A DNA stretch of 64,000 nucleotides, taken from Fen-1231 sp035286465 (GTDB taxonomy: Bacteria; Gemmatimonadota; Gemmatimonadetes; Gemmatimonadales; Gemmatimonadaceae). Under the pieces are notes generated by a model, which made no database searches, had not been told where the DNA came from, and saw nothing but the letters and a program-made list of their open reading frames with translations. Every line of letters begins with the position of its first letter. The first letter of the stretch is position 1. The translations under genes were made by a program, and so were the position numbers. Location of the stretch: assembly GCA_035286465.1 (NCBI GenBank), contig DATEDF010000019.1:1-64000 (forward strand), written 5' to 3'. Below are positions 25,486 to 33,794 of the stretch, in pieces.

Positions 25486-27959
25486 CAGCTTGCGCGCTCC
25501 CTCGCTCGCGACGGGCGGGCCTGCTCCTCGCGCCCGGGCGCGTTCCGGGGCGACCCGCGGGGCAACCACCTCGAGAGAACTCCGGCGAGCACGGCCAGCA
25601 TCGAAAGCGCGAGCGCCGCGAGCGTGATCACCTTCCCGGTCCGATAGCTCTCGCTCGAGAACACCAGCTCCACCTGCCTGGCTCCCTCCGGAAGTGGAAT
25701 CCCCATCAGCACGAGGTCGGCGCGTTCGACCGCCACGGGCTTACCATCGACGCTCGCGCGCCACCCCGGGTAGTAGTTCTCCGAGACCACCAGCGCCGAT
25801 CCTCTCGGCGCGGGCGCGCTCAGCGCGAGGGCGATGCGGCCCGGCTCGTAGCTGGTCGTTCGCACCGAGAGGTCGAGGGGCGAGGGCAGCGTCGTCAGGC
25901 GCACGGCCTCGACCTGCGACGACTCGTCGAAGAGCGCGACGCTGCGCACGGGGAAGCCCGGGTTGTGGACGGCCTCGCGCACCGACGCGTCCGGAAACTT
26001 CATGATCACGGGCGCGACCCACGCGAACGGGTGCTCGCCCGGGAGCAGGAAGAGCGAGACGAACGTACCCGCGGCGTTCTTCACCGGCCCCACGAGGCGC
26101 CTTGCTCCCGGAATGGGCATCGTGTCGCTGTTCGTGAGGAGGAATTCCGTGTTCGTCAGCGCCCAGAACGTCGGATTGCCGAGCTGGTCGTAGGGCTGCT
26201 GCACGCTCCCGAGCTGCTGGTAGCGCCCGAGCTCGTTGCCGTGATACCCCGTCGTGATCCGGACGCGGTGCGTCATCAGCGCGTCGCGGTCGAGGAACGG
26301 GTCGTACGGGTTCATCGGGAGACTCCGCAGCCCCGTGGCCAGCACGCGCGCGGGTTGCGAGAGCTTCTTCAGGAACTCCACGGCCGGGTCGCTCGCGTAG
26401 ATGACCGACGGAGGCGGCGAGAACTCCCAGTAGAGGCGCTCGATGCTCCAGAGGTCGGCGGCACACACCGCCGCCAGAATCCAGCCGGCCAGCCGCGGCG
26501 CGATCACGCCGCGCACCAGGAGGAGCATGGCGCCGGCGGCCAGCGCTACGAAGGCGAACGAGCGAAGCGCGCCAAGGCGCACCGCCGGCGCGTTGGCCTC
26601 TATGCGATCCGCGAGCTGCGGCACGGCGGAGACGGCCTGCGCCATCGCGGTGAACCCACCCGCGAGAGCGAAGAGCGTGACGAGCGCCGCGCCGATCAGC
26701 CAGCCGTACGCGTACCTCGCGGCGAGTTGCCGGGCGAGCAGCCGCTCGGTTCCCAGCGCCGCGAACACCGCGACGGCGAACGTCGTGAGGAAGAAGATCG
26801 TGCTCGGGGCGCGGAAGAACTGTGTGCCCGGCACGATCGCGTAGATGAGCTTGAAGACGGGAGTGCTGCTCCCAAGCGCCCAGAGCAGCGTGACCGCGGC
26901 GAACGCCGCCCAGAACCGGAGCAGCCGCTTCCGTGCGCCGGTCCAGCCGGCGCCGAACGCCGCGCCGGCGAGCACGAGGACCCCTGCCCCGACGTATTCG
27001 CTGTGAAAGTGAATCCCGTTCCGGCCCCAGTAGCTGGCGAGGATGCCGGAGAAGTGCGGCAGATAGGTGTTGATCAGCTCTTCGAGCGGAAAGGAGAACT
27101 GCGTGGCGGACTCGTAGTCCCATCCGCCGGCGCGCGGCGACCAATCCACGTACTCGCGGACCGGCAGGTACTGAATCGCGCCGATGAGTCCGCCCAGGAG
27201 CACCGCGCCGAGCGCGAGCGCGAGGCGCCGGACCGCGACGACGTTGGGGAGCCTCTCGGTCTCGACGCCCGCGAACGCGACGAAGAGCGCCCACGCCGCG
27301 GCACCGAGCAGGAGGTACTGGAGGAGCTGCGGATGCGGAGTGAGCACCGCGAGACCCGTGACGAGCGCCAGCACGCCCCACGCCCACTTCCGGCCGTCAC
27401 GCACGCCCCGGGTGATCACGAGGAGCGTCAGCGGAAAGAGCGCCGAGACGAAGAGCTTGCCGTCGTGCCCCGCCGAAAGGAGCGAGGAGACGAACCCGCC
27501 CATCATGTACGCGACGCCACCCACGAGCGCAGCGAAGAACGAGAGCCGCGCGGCGTGACGCAGGAACCAGTAGGTGGCGAGGCCGCACAGGAAGAAGTGC
27601 AGGATCATCCCCCACGTCATCGCCACGTCAGTCGGCAACACGAGCCGGAGCAGGAAGGTCGGGTAGAAGATGTCGCCGTGCATGGCGGCGACGTACGGCA
27701 TTCCACCGAAGAGGTAAGGGTTCCACTGCGGAAACCCACCGTGCGACTGGAGATAACGGGCCGCGAACTCGCGGAATGCGTAGCCGGCCTTGTACTGGTC
27801 GCTGTTGAAGTTGACGAGGAACCGGCCGGCGAGCGCGGGATAGGCGAGCGAGAGCGCGCAGAGCGCATAGGTGAGCGTCGCCCAGAGCGCGGCGAATCGT
27901 GGCGCTTCCGGTGCGACCGGGGCGTCGGCGAACGCGCGCGAGGCTTCCTTACGAGCCAT
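25485..27959 (-). CDS. YfhO-family multi-pass membrane protein (GT-C-like)
   Basis: An 824-residue protein with about 12-13 membrane helices in the first 500 residues and one near the C-terminus (about 780-800), enclosing a large periplasmic domain. The YfhO hallmarks are visible: DQYKAGYAFREF near residue 54, FPQWNPYLFGGMPY near 76 and SENYYPGWRASVDG near 735. In Bacillus, YfhO is the outer-face glycosyltransferase that uses undecaprenyl-P-sugar to decorate teichoic acid. Here it sits between a polyprenyl-P-sugar synthase and a flippase-like protein, so sugar transfer to a cell-surface acceptor is likely; the acceptor is unknown. Confidence 0.88.
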   Translation of the reverse strand: MARKEASRAFADAPVAPEAPRFAALWATLTYALCALSLAYPALAGRFLVNFNSDQYKAGYAFREFAARYLQSHGGFPQWNPYLFGGMPYVAAMHGDIFYPTFLLRLVLPTDVAMTWGMILHFFLCGLATYWFLRHAARLSFFAALVGGVAYMMGGFVSSLLSAGHDGKLFVSALFPLTLLVITRGVRDGRKWAWGVLALVTGLAVLTPHPQLLQYLLLGAAAWALFVAFAGVETERLPNVVAVRRLALALGAVLLGGLIGAIQYLPVREYVDWSPRAGGWDYESATQFSFPLEELINTYLPHFSGILASYWGRNGIHFHSEYVGAGVLVLAGAAFGAGWTGARKRLLRFWAAFAAVTLLWALGSSTPVFKLIYAIVPGTQFFRAPSTIFFLTTFAVAVFAALGTERLLARQLAARYAYGWLIGAALVTLFALAGGFTAMAQAVSAVPQLADRIEANAPAVRLGALRSFAFVALAAGAMLLLVRGVIAPRLAGWILAAVCAADLWSIERLYWEFSPPPSVIYASDPAVEFLKKLSQPARVLATGLRSLPMNPYDPFLDRDALMTHRVRITTGYHGNELGRYQQLGSVQQPYDQLGNPTFWALTNTEFLLTNSDTMPIPGARRLVGPVKNAAGTFVSLFLLPGEHPFAWVAPVIMKFPDASVREAVHNPGFPVRSVALFDESSQVEAVRLTTLPSPLDLSVRTTSYEPGRIALALSAPAPRGSALVVSENYYPGWRASVDGKPVAVERADLVLMGIPLPEGARQVELVFSSESYRTGKVITLAALALSMLAVLAGVLSRWLPRGSPRNAPGREEQARPSRARERAS

Positions 27960-28887
27960 GTTTCTGGTTCCGGTGGTCGGCGCCTCGCGCGCGTCCGAGC
28001 GCGAGGAGGATGAGCCCCGGCGCGGCCTCGAGCACCGTGAGCCAGAGCCGGGAGACGACGACGAGGATCACCGCTCCCGCGCCCGAGGCCAAACCTGCAA
28101 GCGGGAGCAGTTTCGCCAGCACACCCTCCCGCACGCCGAGTCCGCCCGGCGCGAAGAGCGCGAGGTAGCCGCTCAGGTACGAGAGGGTGAAAACTGCCGT
28201 GTAGGACGACGTCCTGCCAGCGGCTTCGCCGAACAGCGCGATCGCCAGTTCGCGGAACGCGATGCCGTAGAGGCTCCAGGCGAGCGCGCAGCCCGCGACC
28301 GCGTAGACGATGGCGAGCGGCGGGATGCGGGGCTCCGGGATCTCGCGTCCCGTGAGGCGCTGCGCGAGGCGCGCCAGCGGCGGCAGGAGCCACGGCGTCG
28401 CGGCGACGGCCGCGAGGAACACGACGACCCCGACGGCGAAGCCGGGGCCCGCGAGCCGGCGCGAGCCGGCGAGTCCCACGACGAGACCGGCGGCGAGGAG
28501 ATTCGCGAGATTCACGACGAGCGACGAGCCGACGGCCGCGACGCTCGAGACGCCCGCGCGCTGCGCGAGCGCGCCCATCGCGCCGATCTGCCAGATCTTC
28601 CCTGGCACGTAGCGGCCGAGGTTCGAGACGAACCAGATGCGGGCCGCGGCGCGCCACGGGAGCCGGGCGCCCCACGCGATCACCGTCTGCCGCCACGTCT
28701 CGATGAGCACGGCGTAGCTCGCGAGTACCCACAGCGCCGACACCGCCAGGAGCCACCAGTTCGGGTGCAGCGCGGCGGGGAGCGCCAGGAGGTCCCGCCA
28801 CTGACCGACGACCTGGGCGGTGAAGTACCAGACGGCGGCCGCGAAGAACGCGACCTGCGCGGCGAGCCACCACTGCCTACGCGACAC
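27949..28887 (-). CDS. LPG synthase TM-domain (UPF0104/YbhN-like) membrane protein
   Basis: A 312-residue protein with about eight hydrophobic helices. GRYVPGKIWQIGAMGALAQRAG near residue 92, with the family's conserved Arg/Lys-rich loop, and APGGLGVREG near 244 identify the lysylphosphatidylglycerol synthetase/flippase membrane domain family, without the catalytic aminoacyl-transfer domain. Such stand-alone proteins are often near glycosyltransferases and are suspected lipid-linked-sugar flippases. It overlaps its neighbours by 11 bases on both sides. The flippase role is inference. Confidence 0.85.
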   Translation of the reverse strand: MSRRQWWLAAQVAFFAAAVWYFTAQVVGQWRDLLALPAALHPNWWLLAVSALWVLASYAVLIETWRQTVIAWGARLPWRAAARIWFVSNLGRYVPGKIWQIGAMGALAQRAGVSSVAAVGSSLVVNLANLLAAGLVVGLAGSRRLAGPGFAVGVVVFLAAVAATPWLLPPLARLAQRLTGREIPEPRIPPLAIVYAVAGCALAWSLYGIAFRELAIALFGEAAGRTSSYTAVFTLSYLSGYLALFAPGGLGVREGVLAKLLPLAGLASGAGAVILVVVSRLWLTVLEAAPGLILLALGRARGADHRNQKHGS

Positions 28888-30034
28888 GCGTCACCGCCCG
28901 GTCATAGAGCGCCCGGTAGCGCGCGGCCACGCTGGCCGGCGCGAAGCGCGCGAGCGCACGAATGCGACCGGCGCGGCCGAGCGCGGCGCCGCGATCCGCA
29001 CGGGCCAGGAGCGCGTCCATCGCCGCCGCAAGCGCGCGCGCGTCGCCCGGAGGCGCGAGCAGTCCGGTCTCTCCCTCGGCCACGACGTCGGTGAGCCCGC
29101 CCGAGCGACACGCGATCACCGGTGCCTCGCACAGGTGCGCTTCGACCGCTACGAGCCCGAGCCCCTCGTGCTCGCTCGGGACGACGACGGCCGTCGCCGA
29201 CCGGTAGAACGGCACGAGTTCGGGTTGCGCACGCGCGCCGTGAAAGACGACGCGCGTGGCGAGTCCGAGTCGCACGACCCGCGCTTCGAGCGCGGCGCGG
29301 TCCGGCCCGTCGCCCACCACGTCGAGCGACGCGCCGCCGGCCGAGACCGCGAGCGCCTCGAGCAGCAGCGCGATGCCCTTCTGCGCGTTGAGGCGGCCCA
29401 CGAAGAGCATTCGCGCCGCGTGCCGGCTCCCGCCCGGCGTGAAGAGTGCCACGTCGGCCGGCATCGGCTCGACGGCGACCTCGCGTCCCGGCGCCATCAC
29501 GCGCGCCTCGCCCGCGAGCCATCCGCTCACGGCGGTCACCGCTGCGCACCGCGCCACGACGTGGCGAAAGAGGATCGGTGCCACGCGGTTCGTGCGCGCG
29601 AGGCGGATGTCACTGCCGTGCAGCGTGGCCACGATCGGAAGCGACCTCGGTGCCCCGAGCGCGACCACGCCGCCGGGAAACCACCAGTGCGCGTGCACGA
29701 TGTCGGGCGCGAGCCGGGTGACGTCGTACCGCACGGCGACGCAGCCGCGCGCGAGCAGCGCCGCCATCTTGGCGTAGCCGCCCGGCGACCCGCGCACCTG
29801 CTCGGCCATCGTACCCGTGTAGGCGAGCGTCTGCCACCGGGCGGGGGCATAGCGGAACCGGCGAACGGGTATGCCCTCGACGGAGTCCGCGTCGGGCAAC
29901 CCCTCCGCCGCGGGCGCGAGGACGCGAACGTCGGTCCGCGCCTCGGCCAGCGCCTGCGCCAGCCGCAGAATGAACGCGCCCGCCACGTCCCCGCTCCACC
30001 GCGGGAACGAATGCGTGACGAACAGGACGCGCAC
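28877..30034 (-). CDS. Family 4 glycosyltransferase
   Basis: A 385-residue GT-B fold enzyme. The N-terminal domain starts VLFVTHSFPRWSGD, with AHWWFP near 115 and LHGSD near 138. The C-terminal donor-binding domain has FVGRLNAQKG near 212 and the EX7E motif in EHEGLGLVAVEA near 292. It probably transfers a nucleotide-activated hexose to a cytoplasmic lipid- or glycan-linked acceptor. GTG start, 21 bases after the upstream GT2. Donor and acceptor cannot be read from the sequence. Confidence 0.92.
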   Translation of the reverse strand: MRVLFVTHSFPRWSGDVAGAFILRLAQALAEARTDVRVLAPAAEGLPDADSVEGIPVRRFRYAPARWQTLAYTGTMAEQVRGSPGGYAKMAALLARGCVAVRYDVTRLAPDIVHAHWWFPGGVVALGAPRSLPIVATLHGSDIRLARTNRVAPILFRHVVARCAAVTAVSGWLAGEARVMAPGREVAVEPMPADVALFTPGGSRHAARMLFVGRLNAQKGIALLLEALAVSAGGASLDVVGDGPDRAALEARVVRLGLATRVVFHGARAQPELVPFYRSATAVVVPSEHEGLGLVAVEAHLCEAPVIACRSGGLTDVVAEGETGLLAPPGDARALAAAMDALLARADRGAALGRAGRIRALARFAPASVAARYRALYDRAVTRVA

Positions 30035-30055
30035 GTGTCGTGAGGCTTGCGGGAC

Positions 30056-31036
30056 TCAGCGGGGCGGCGCCCCGCGCTCCGCGTCGAGCCGGCGCTGGAG
30101 CTCGCGCTGCTCGGCGCGGAGCACCGCGATCTGCTCGCCCAGGAGGCCGGTCGCGAAGAACACCGAGCCGAGGAGGAGGCACGTCTGCACCACGGTCCAG
30201 ACCGCGCGCACGCCGATTCCCTGCGCGAAGTAGAGCGCCAGGGCGATCACGCCGGCGAGGAAGCCCACCGCGAACAGCCCGGCGCCGAGCATGCCGAATG
30301 CGAGCAGCGGCTTCTGCGCGAAGCGCAGCTCGAACCACACCGAGAGCAGGTCGAGGATGCCGACGGGGATGCGCGAGAGCCCGAACTTCGACTTGCCGGC
30401 GTGCCTGGGATAGAGCGGCACGGGGACCTCGGTCACCGTGAAACCCTTCGCGGCGGCCAGGACGATCATGTACCGGTGCCAATCGGGACGCGCCGGCTGC
30501 ACGTCCATGATTTCGCGGCGGTACGCCTTGACGTTGTTCAGGTCACGCACCGGAATGCGAAAGAGCACGCGCGAGAGCGCATTGTACACGCGGGACACGA
30601 AGGCCTTCTCGTAGCTCCCCTGCTTGAAGCCGGTCACCATGTCCGCTTCGCCGGCGAAGATCGGCGCGACGAGGCGCGGGATGTCCTCGGGCTTGAACTG
30701 CAGGTCGGCGGGATAGAACACGAGCACGTCGGCGGCCGAGGCGAGGTACCCGCTGCGCAAGGCATCGGCGATCCCGCGCTGGCTCCGGTGGCGCACCGTG
30801 CGCAGAAACGCGTACCTGGCCTTCAACTCCTCGAGCACGCGCGCCGTGCCGTCGGTGGATCCGTCGTCCACGACGATCACCTCATAGCGCGCCTTCTGGC
30901 CGCGAATGGTCTCCTCGAACAGTCGCAGCAGGAGCGGCAGGTTCTCCGCCTCGTCCTTGGCCGGAACCAGGACGGAAACCTCGACGCCCGACGGCGCGCG
31001 GTCTGCCGGCAACGGGGAACCGGTCGCCGGCGTCAT
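30056..31036 (-). CDS. Family 2 glycosyltransferase with C-terminal membrane helices (CsbB/ArnC-like)
   Basis: A 326-residue GT2. VSVLVPAKDEAENL near residue 19, VDDGSTDGT near 57, the metal-binding region YPADLQFKPED near 108 and RDLNNVKAYRRE near 165. Two hydrophobic segments (about 238-275 and 280-300) anchor it to the membrane, followed by a charged helix. This is the architecture of polyprenyl-phosphate hexose synthases such as CsbB, GtrB and ArnC. ATG overlaps the rpoN stop (ATGA). It could charge polyprenyl phosphate for the YfhO protein downstream. Confidence 0.88.
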   Translation of the reverse strand: MTPATGSPLPADRAPSGVEVSVLVPAKDEAENLPLLLRLFEETIRGQKARYEVIVVDDGSTDGTARVLEELKARYAFLRTVRHRSQRGIADALRSGYLASAADVLVFYPADLQFKPEDIPRLVAPIFAGEADMVTGFKQGSYEKAFVSRVYNALSRVLFRIPVRDLNNVKAYRREIMDVQPARPDWHRYMIVLAAAKGFTVTEVPVPLYPRHAGKSKFGLSRIPVGILDLLSVWFELRFAQKPLLAFGMLGAGLFAVGFLAGVIALALYFAQGIGVRAVWTVVQTCLLLGSVFFATGLLGEQIAVLRAEQRELQRRLDAERGAPPR

Positions 31037-32520
31037 ACGCGCTTCCTCATGCGGGCGGAGAGGACGCCCAGCTGGTCCCGGTACTTCGCCACGGTCCGGC
31101 GCGCGATGTGCACGCCCTCCTTCTCGAGGATCTCCACGATGGCCTGGTCCGTGAGGGGGGCTCTGGCGTCCTCATCGCTCACCAGTTCTTCGATCGTCGC
31201 CTTGATGCCGCGCGCCGACACGTCCTCGCCGCCGGCCGTCGAGAGACCCGACGAGAAGAAGAACTTGAGCGGCAGCACGCCGCGCGGCGTCTGCACGTAC
31301 TTCTCGTTCGTCACCCGGCTCACCGTGGACTCGTGCATCCCGATCGCGTCGGCGACCTCGCGAAGGGTCAACGGCTTCAGCTGCTTCACGCCCTTGTCGA
31401 AGAAGTCGCGCTGCCGGTCCACGATATAGTGCATCACCTTGAGCATCGTCTGGCGCCGTTGTTCGATTGCCTGGATGAGCCACTGGGCCGCGTTGAGCTT
31501 GCTCGAGATGAACTCCTTGCTTTCCCCTTCGAACCGCTTCTTGTCGCGCGCCAGCGCCTGATACGTTCGGCTCAGCTTGAGGCGCGGCACGTTGGAGTCA
31601 TTGATGAAGACGAGGTACTGCCCGTCAATCTTCTCGACCACGAGATCGGGCACGACGTAGTTGTCCTGCCGGCCGGACTTCGCCAGGCCCGGCTTCGGGT
31701 TGAGCTTGGCGACCTCGTCGGCCGCGTGCTGCACCTCCGCTGGAGCGCAACCGACCTTGCGGGCGACGTCGCTCCAGCGGTGGGCAATGAGCTCGTCGAA
31801 GAACTCGCGCACCAGACGATCGGCGAGCGAGCCGGTGCGGCCCGCCTCGCGCAGTTGCAGAAGGAGGCACTCGCGCAGATCGCGCGCGCCGATCCCCGGC
31901 GGATCGAGGCGCTGGATGATGCCGAGCATCTCCTCCGCCTCGACCATCGTGAAGAACGGGAGCGGCTTGCCGTCGAGCCCCTCGTGTTCGGCGGCGCTCG
32001 TCACGACGTGGTTGATCCCTTCGAGGATCTCCTCGAGCGACGCCGAGAGGTAGCCCTCATCGTTGATGTTGCCGATGAACTCGTCGGCGAGCAGCAGTTG
32101 GCGAGGCGTGAGGTCGAGCAGCTGGATCTGCTGCCGGAGGTGATCGTCGAGACCCTCCGCGGCGACGGGAACGGCCTCGTACCGCTCGCGATCGTCGTGC
32201 AGCTCGCGCACACCCCCTTCGGGCTCGAAGCCGTTGAGGAGGATCGTCTCCCAGTCGGTCTCTTCCTGCGCCTTGGCCACGGGCGGCTCCTCCGCGGCCT
32301 CGCTCGTCACCTCGTCCTCGCCCTCAGCCGTCTCCCCCGTCGTCTCTTCGTCGTCCTCCTCCTCGACCATCTCGAGGAACGGGTTCGTGAGCAGCTCCTG
32401 CTTGAGGTGCTGCTGCAAGTCGAGAAGGGGCATGTAGAGCATGTCCATCGCCTGGTACAGGCGAGGGTTGATCTTGAGCTCCTGCCCAAGGCGGACCGAC
32501 TGGCTGAGGCCGGCCTTCAT
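31033..32520 (-). CDS. rpoN: RNA polymerase sigma-54 factor
   Basis: A 495-residue sigma-54. The N-terminal activator-interacting region has LGQELKINPRLYQAMDMLYMP. An acidic linker rich in Glu follows (about 53-85), then the core-binding domain, the helix-turn-helix (LREVADAIGMHESTVSR near 398) and the RpoN box ARRTVAKYR at about 473-481, which reads the -24 element. It requires an AAA+ activator. Placement right after lptB mirrors the lptA-lptB-rpoN order of proteobacteria, but the ribosome-hibernation gene hpf is missing and glycosyltransferases follow instead. Confidence 0.97.
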   Translation of the reverse strand: MKAGLSQSVRLGQELKINPRLYQAMDMLYMPLLDLQQHLKQELLTNPFLEMVEEEDDEETTGETAEGEDEVTSEAAEEPPVAKAQEETDWETILLNGFEPEGGVRELHDDRERYEAVPVAAEGLDDHLRQQIQLLDLTPRQLLLADEFIGNINDEGYLSASLEEILEGINHVVTSAAEHEGLDGKPLPFFTMVEAEEMLGIIQRLDPPGIGARDLRECLLLQLREAGRTGSLADRLVREFFDELIAHRWSDVARKVGCAPAEVQHAADEVAKLNPKPGLAKSGRQDNYVVPDLVVEKIDGQYLVFINDSNVPRLKLSRTYQALARDKKRFEGESKEFISSKLNAAQWLIQAIEQRRQTMLKVMHYIVDRQRDFFDKGVKQLKPLTLREVADAIGMHESTVSRVTNEKYVQTPRGVLPLKFFFSSGLSTAGGEDVSARGIKATIEELVSDEDARAPLTDQAIVEILEKEGVHIARRTVAKYRDQLGVLSARMRKRV

Positions 32521-33794
32521 CCGCTCCGCTCCGGTGGCGGATCCGCGACGGCCGTCACGGAGGCAGGCGAAGCCCCGCCGTCTCCGCGCTCCGCGCGGAA
32601 CCTCGAGCGGAGTCGCGCGGTGAGCGTCGGCCCGAGGTAGATGTCCGCGACGGTGTCGTCGAAGACCAGCTCGTGCACGGTCCCCGACACCTTCAGTTGC
32701 CCATCGAAGAGGATGTACGCGCGGTCCACGATGTCGAGGGTCTGCTCGACGTTGTGGTCCGAGATCAGCACGCCGATGCCGCGGTGCCGCAAGCTCGCGA
32801 CGATCTGCTGGATGTCGTGCACGGCGATCGGGTCCACGCCGGCGAACGGCTCGTCGAGCATCATGAACTTGGGGCTCGTGACGAGCGCGCGGGTGATCTC
32901 GAGCCGCCGCCGCTCGCCGCCTGAGAGCGCGTATGCCTTGTTGTGCCGGAGGTGTTTGAGCCCGAGCTCATCGAGCAGCCCCTCGAGGCGCGCCTCGCGT
33001 TCGGGCCGCGCGATCGGCAGCGTCTCGAGGATGGCCAGCAGGTTCTCCTCCACCGTGAGCTTGCGGAAGACGGAGGGCTCCTGGGACAGGTAGCCGATGC
33101 CGCGTCGCGCGCGACGGTACATCGGCTCCTGTGTGATGTCGCGCCCGTCGAAGAGGATCCGGCCCGCGGCGGGCGGGATGAGGCCGACGATCATGTAGAA
33201 CGTGGTGGTCTTCCCCGCCCCGTTGGGGCCGAGGAGGCCGACGATCTCGCCCTGCCGGAGCTGGAGCGCGACGTCGTTCACCACACGGCGGTGGCGGTAG
33301 ATCTTCACGAGTCCCTGGGCCTCGAGCAGGCTCGATCCCTCGATGCGCGGCGCCGCGGCGACGCGGCGCGCGGCCGGATGCTCGCCCGTCTGTCGCAACG
33401 CCTCCGACAGTTCGCCGCGCACGTCGCGCACGGTGCTCCAGAGGGCGGGCGCGATCCGGAGCGCGCTGGCGGTCACGTCGAGCGCGGCGTCCGGCGGTTC
33501 CAGCGCGCCCGCGCTGACGAGGCGCGGCACGACGACCTGCGCCAGGTGGTCGCGGACCTCGTCGAGGCTCAGGCGCCCCGCCTCGGCATCGGCGTCGCGC
33601 CCCTCGGCCCGCATCGTCGCGAGGTAGTCGGTGCGCAGGCGCACGGCCACGTCGTGGAACGCGGCGGTGCCCGCGTCGTCGGCGACGCCGACGAGCGCCA
33701 GGAGCGTGAGCGCGGCCGAGCGGTCGCCGGCCGCGTAGCGCTCGACGATCGCGCGCAGGTGCTCGTGCACGCCCGGTGCCCCGTTGCCGCTCAC
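32517..33794 (-). CDS. lptB: LPS export ABC ATPase LptB with long N-terminal extension
   Basis: A 425-residue protein; LptB is normally about 240. Residues from about 155 are a complete LptB: Walker A GPNGAGKTT 189-197, Q-loop in YLSQEPSVFRKLT near 235, signature LSGGE 290-294, Walker B MMLDEP 311-316 and the switch His in ISDHNVEQT. It powers LPS extraction from the inner membrane with LptFG. Residues 1-150 are an extra, mostly helical Ala/Arg-rich region I do not recognise. The ATG at 33794 overlaps the upstream stop as ATGA, supporting that the extension is translated. Confidence 0.93.
   Translation of the reverse strand: MSGNGAPGVHEHLRAIVERYAAGDRSAALTLLALVGVADDAGTAAFHDVAVRLRTDYLATMRAEGRDADAEAGRLSLDEVRDHLAQVVVPRLVSAGALEPPDAALDVTASALRIAPALWSTVRDVRGELSEALRQTGEHPAARRVAAAPRIEGSSLLEAQGLVKIYRHRRVVNDVALQLRQGEIVGLLGPNGAGKTTTFYMIVGLIPPAAGRILFDGRDITQEPMYRRARRGIGYLSQEPSVFRKLTVEENLLAILETLPIARPEREARLEGLLDELGLKHLRHNKAYALSGGERRRLEITRALVTSPKFMMLDEPFAGVDPIAVHDIQQIVASLRHRGIGVLISDHNVEQTLDIVDRAYILFDGQLKVSGTVHELVFDDTVADIYLGPTLTARLRSRFRAERGDGGASPASVTAVADPPPERSG

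Noticed and set aside
28902..29549. Alternative - strand frames inside the GT4 gene
   Set aside because: Low-complexity Arg/Gly products fully inside a conserved gene; no independent start signal.
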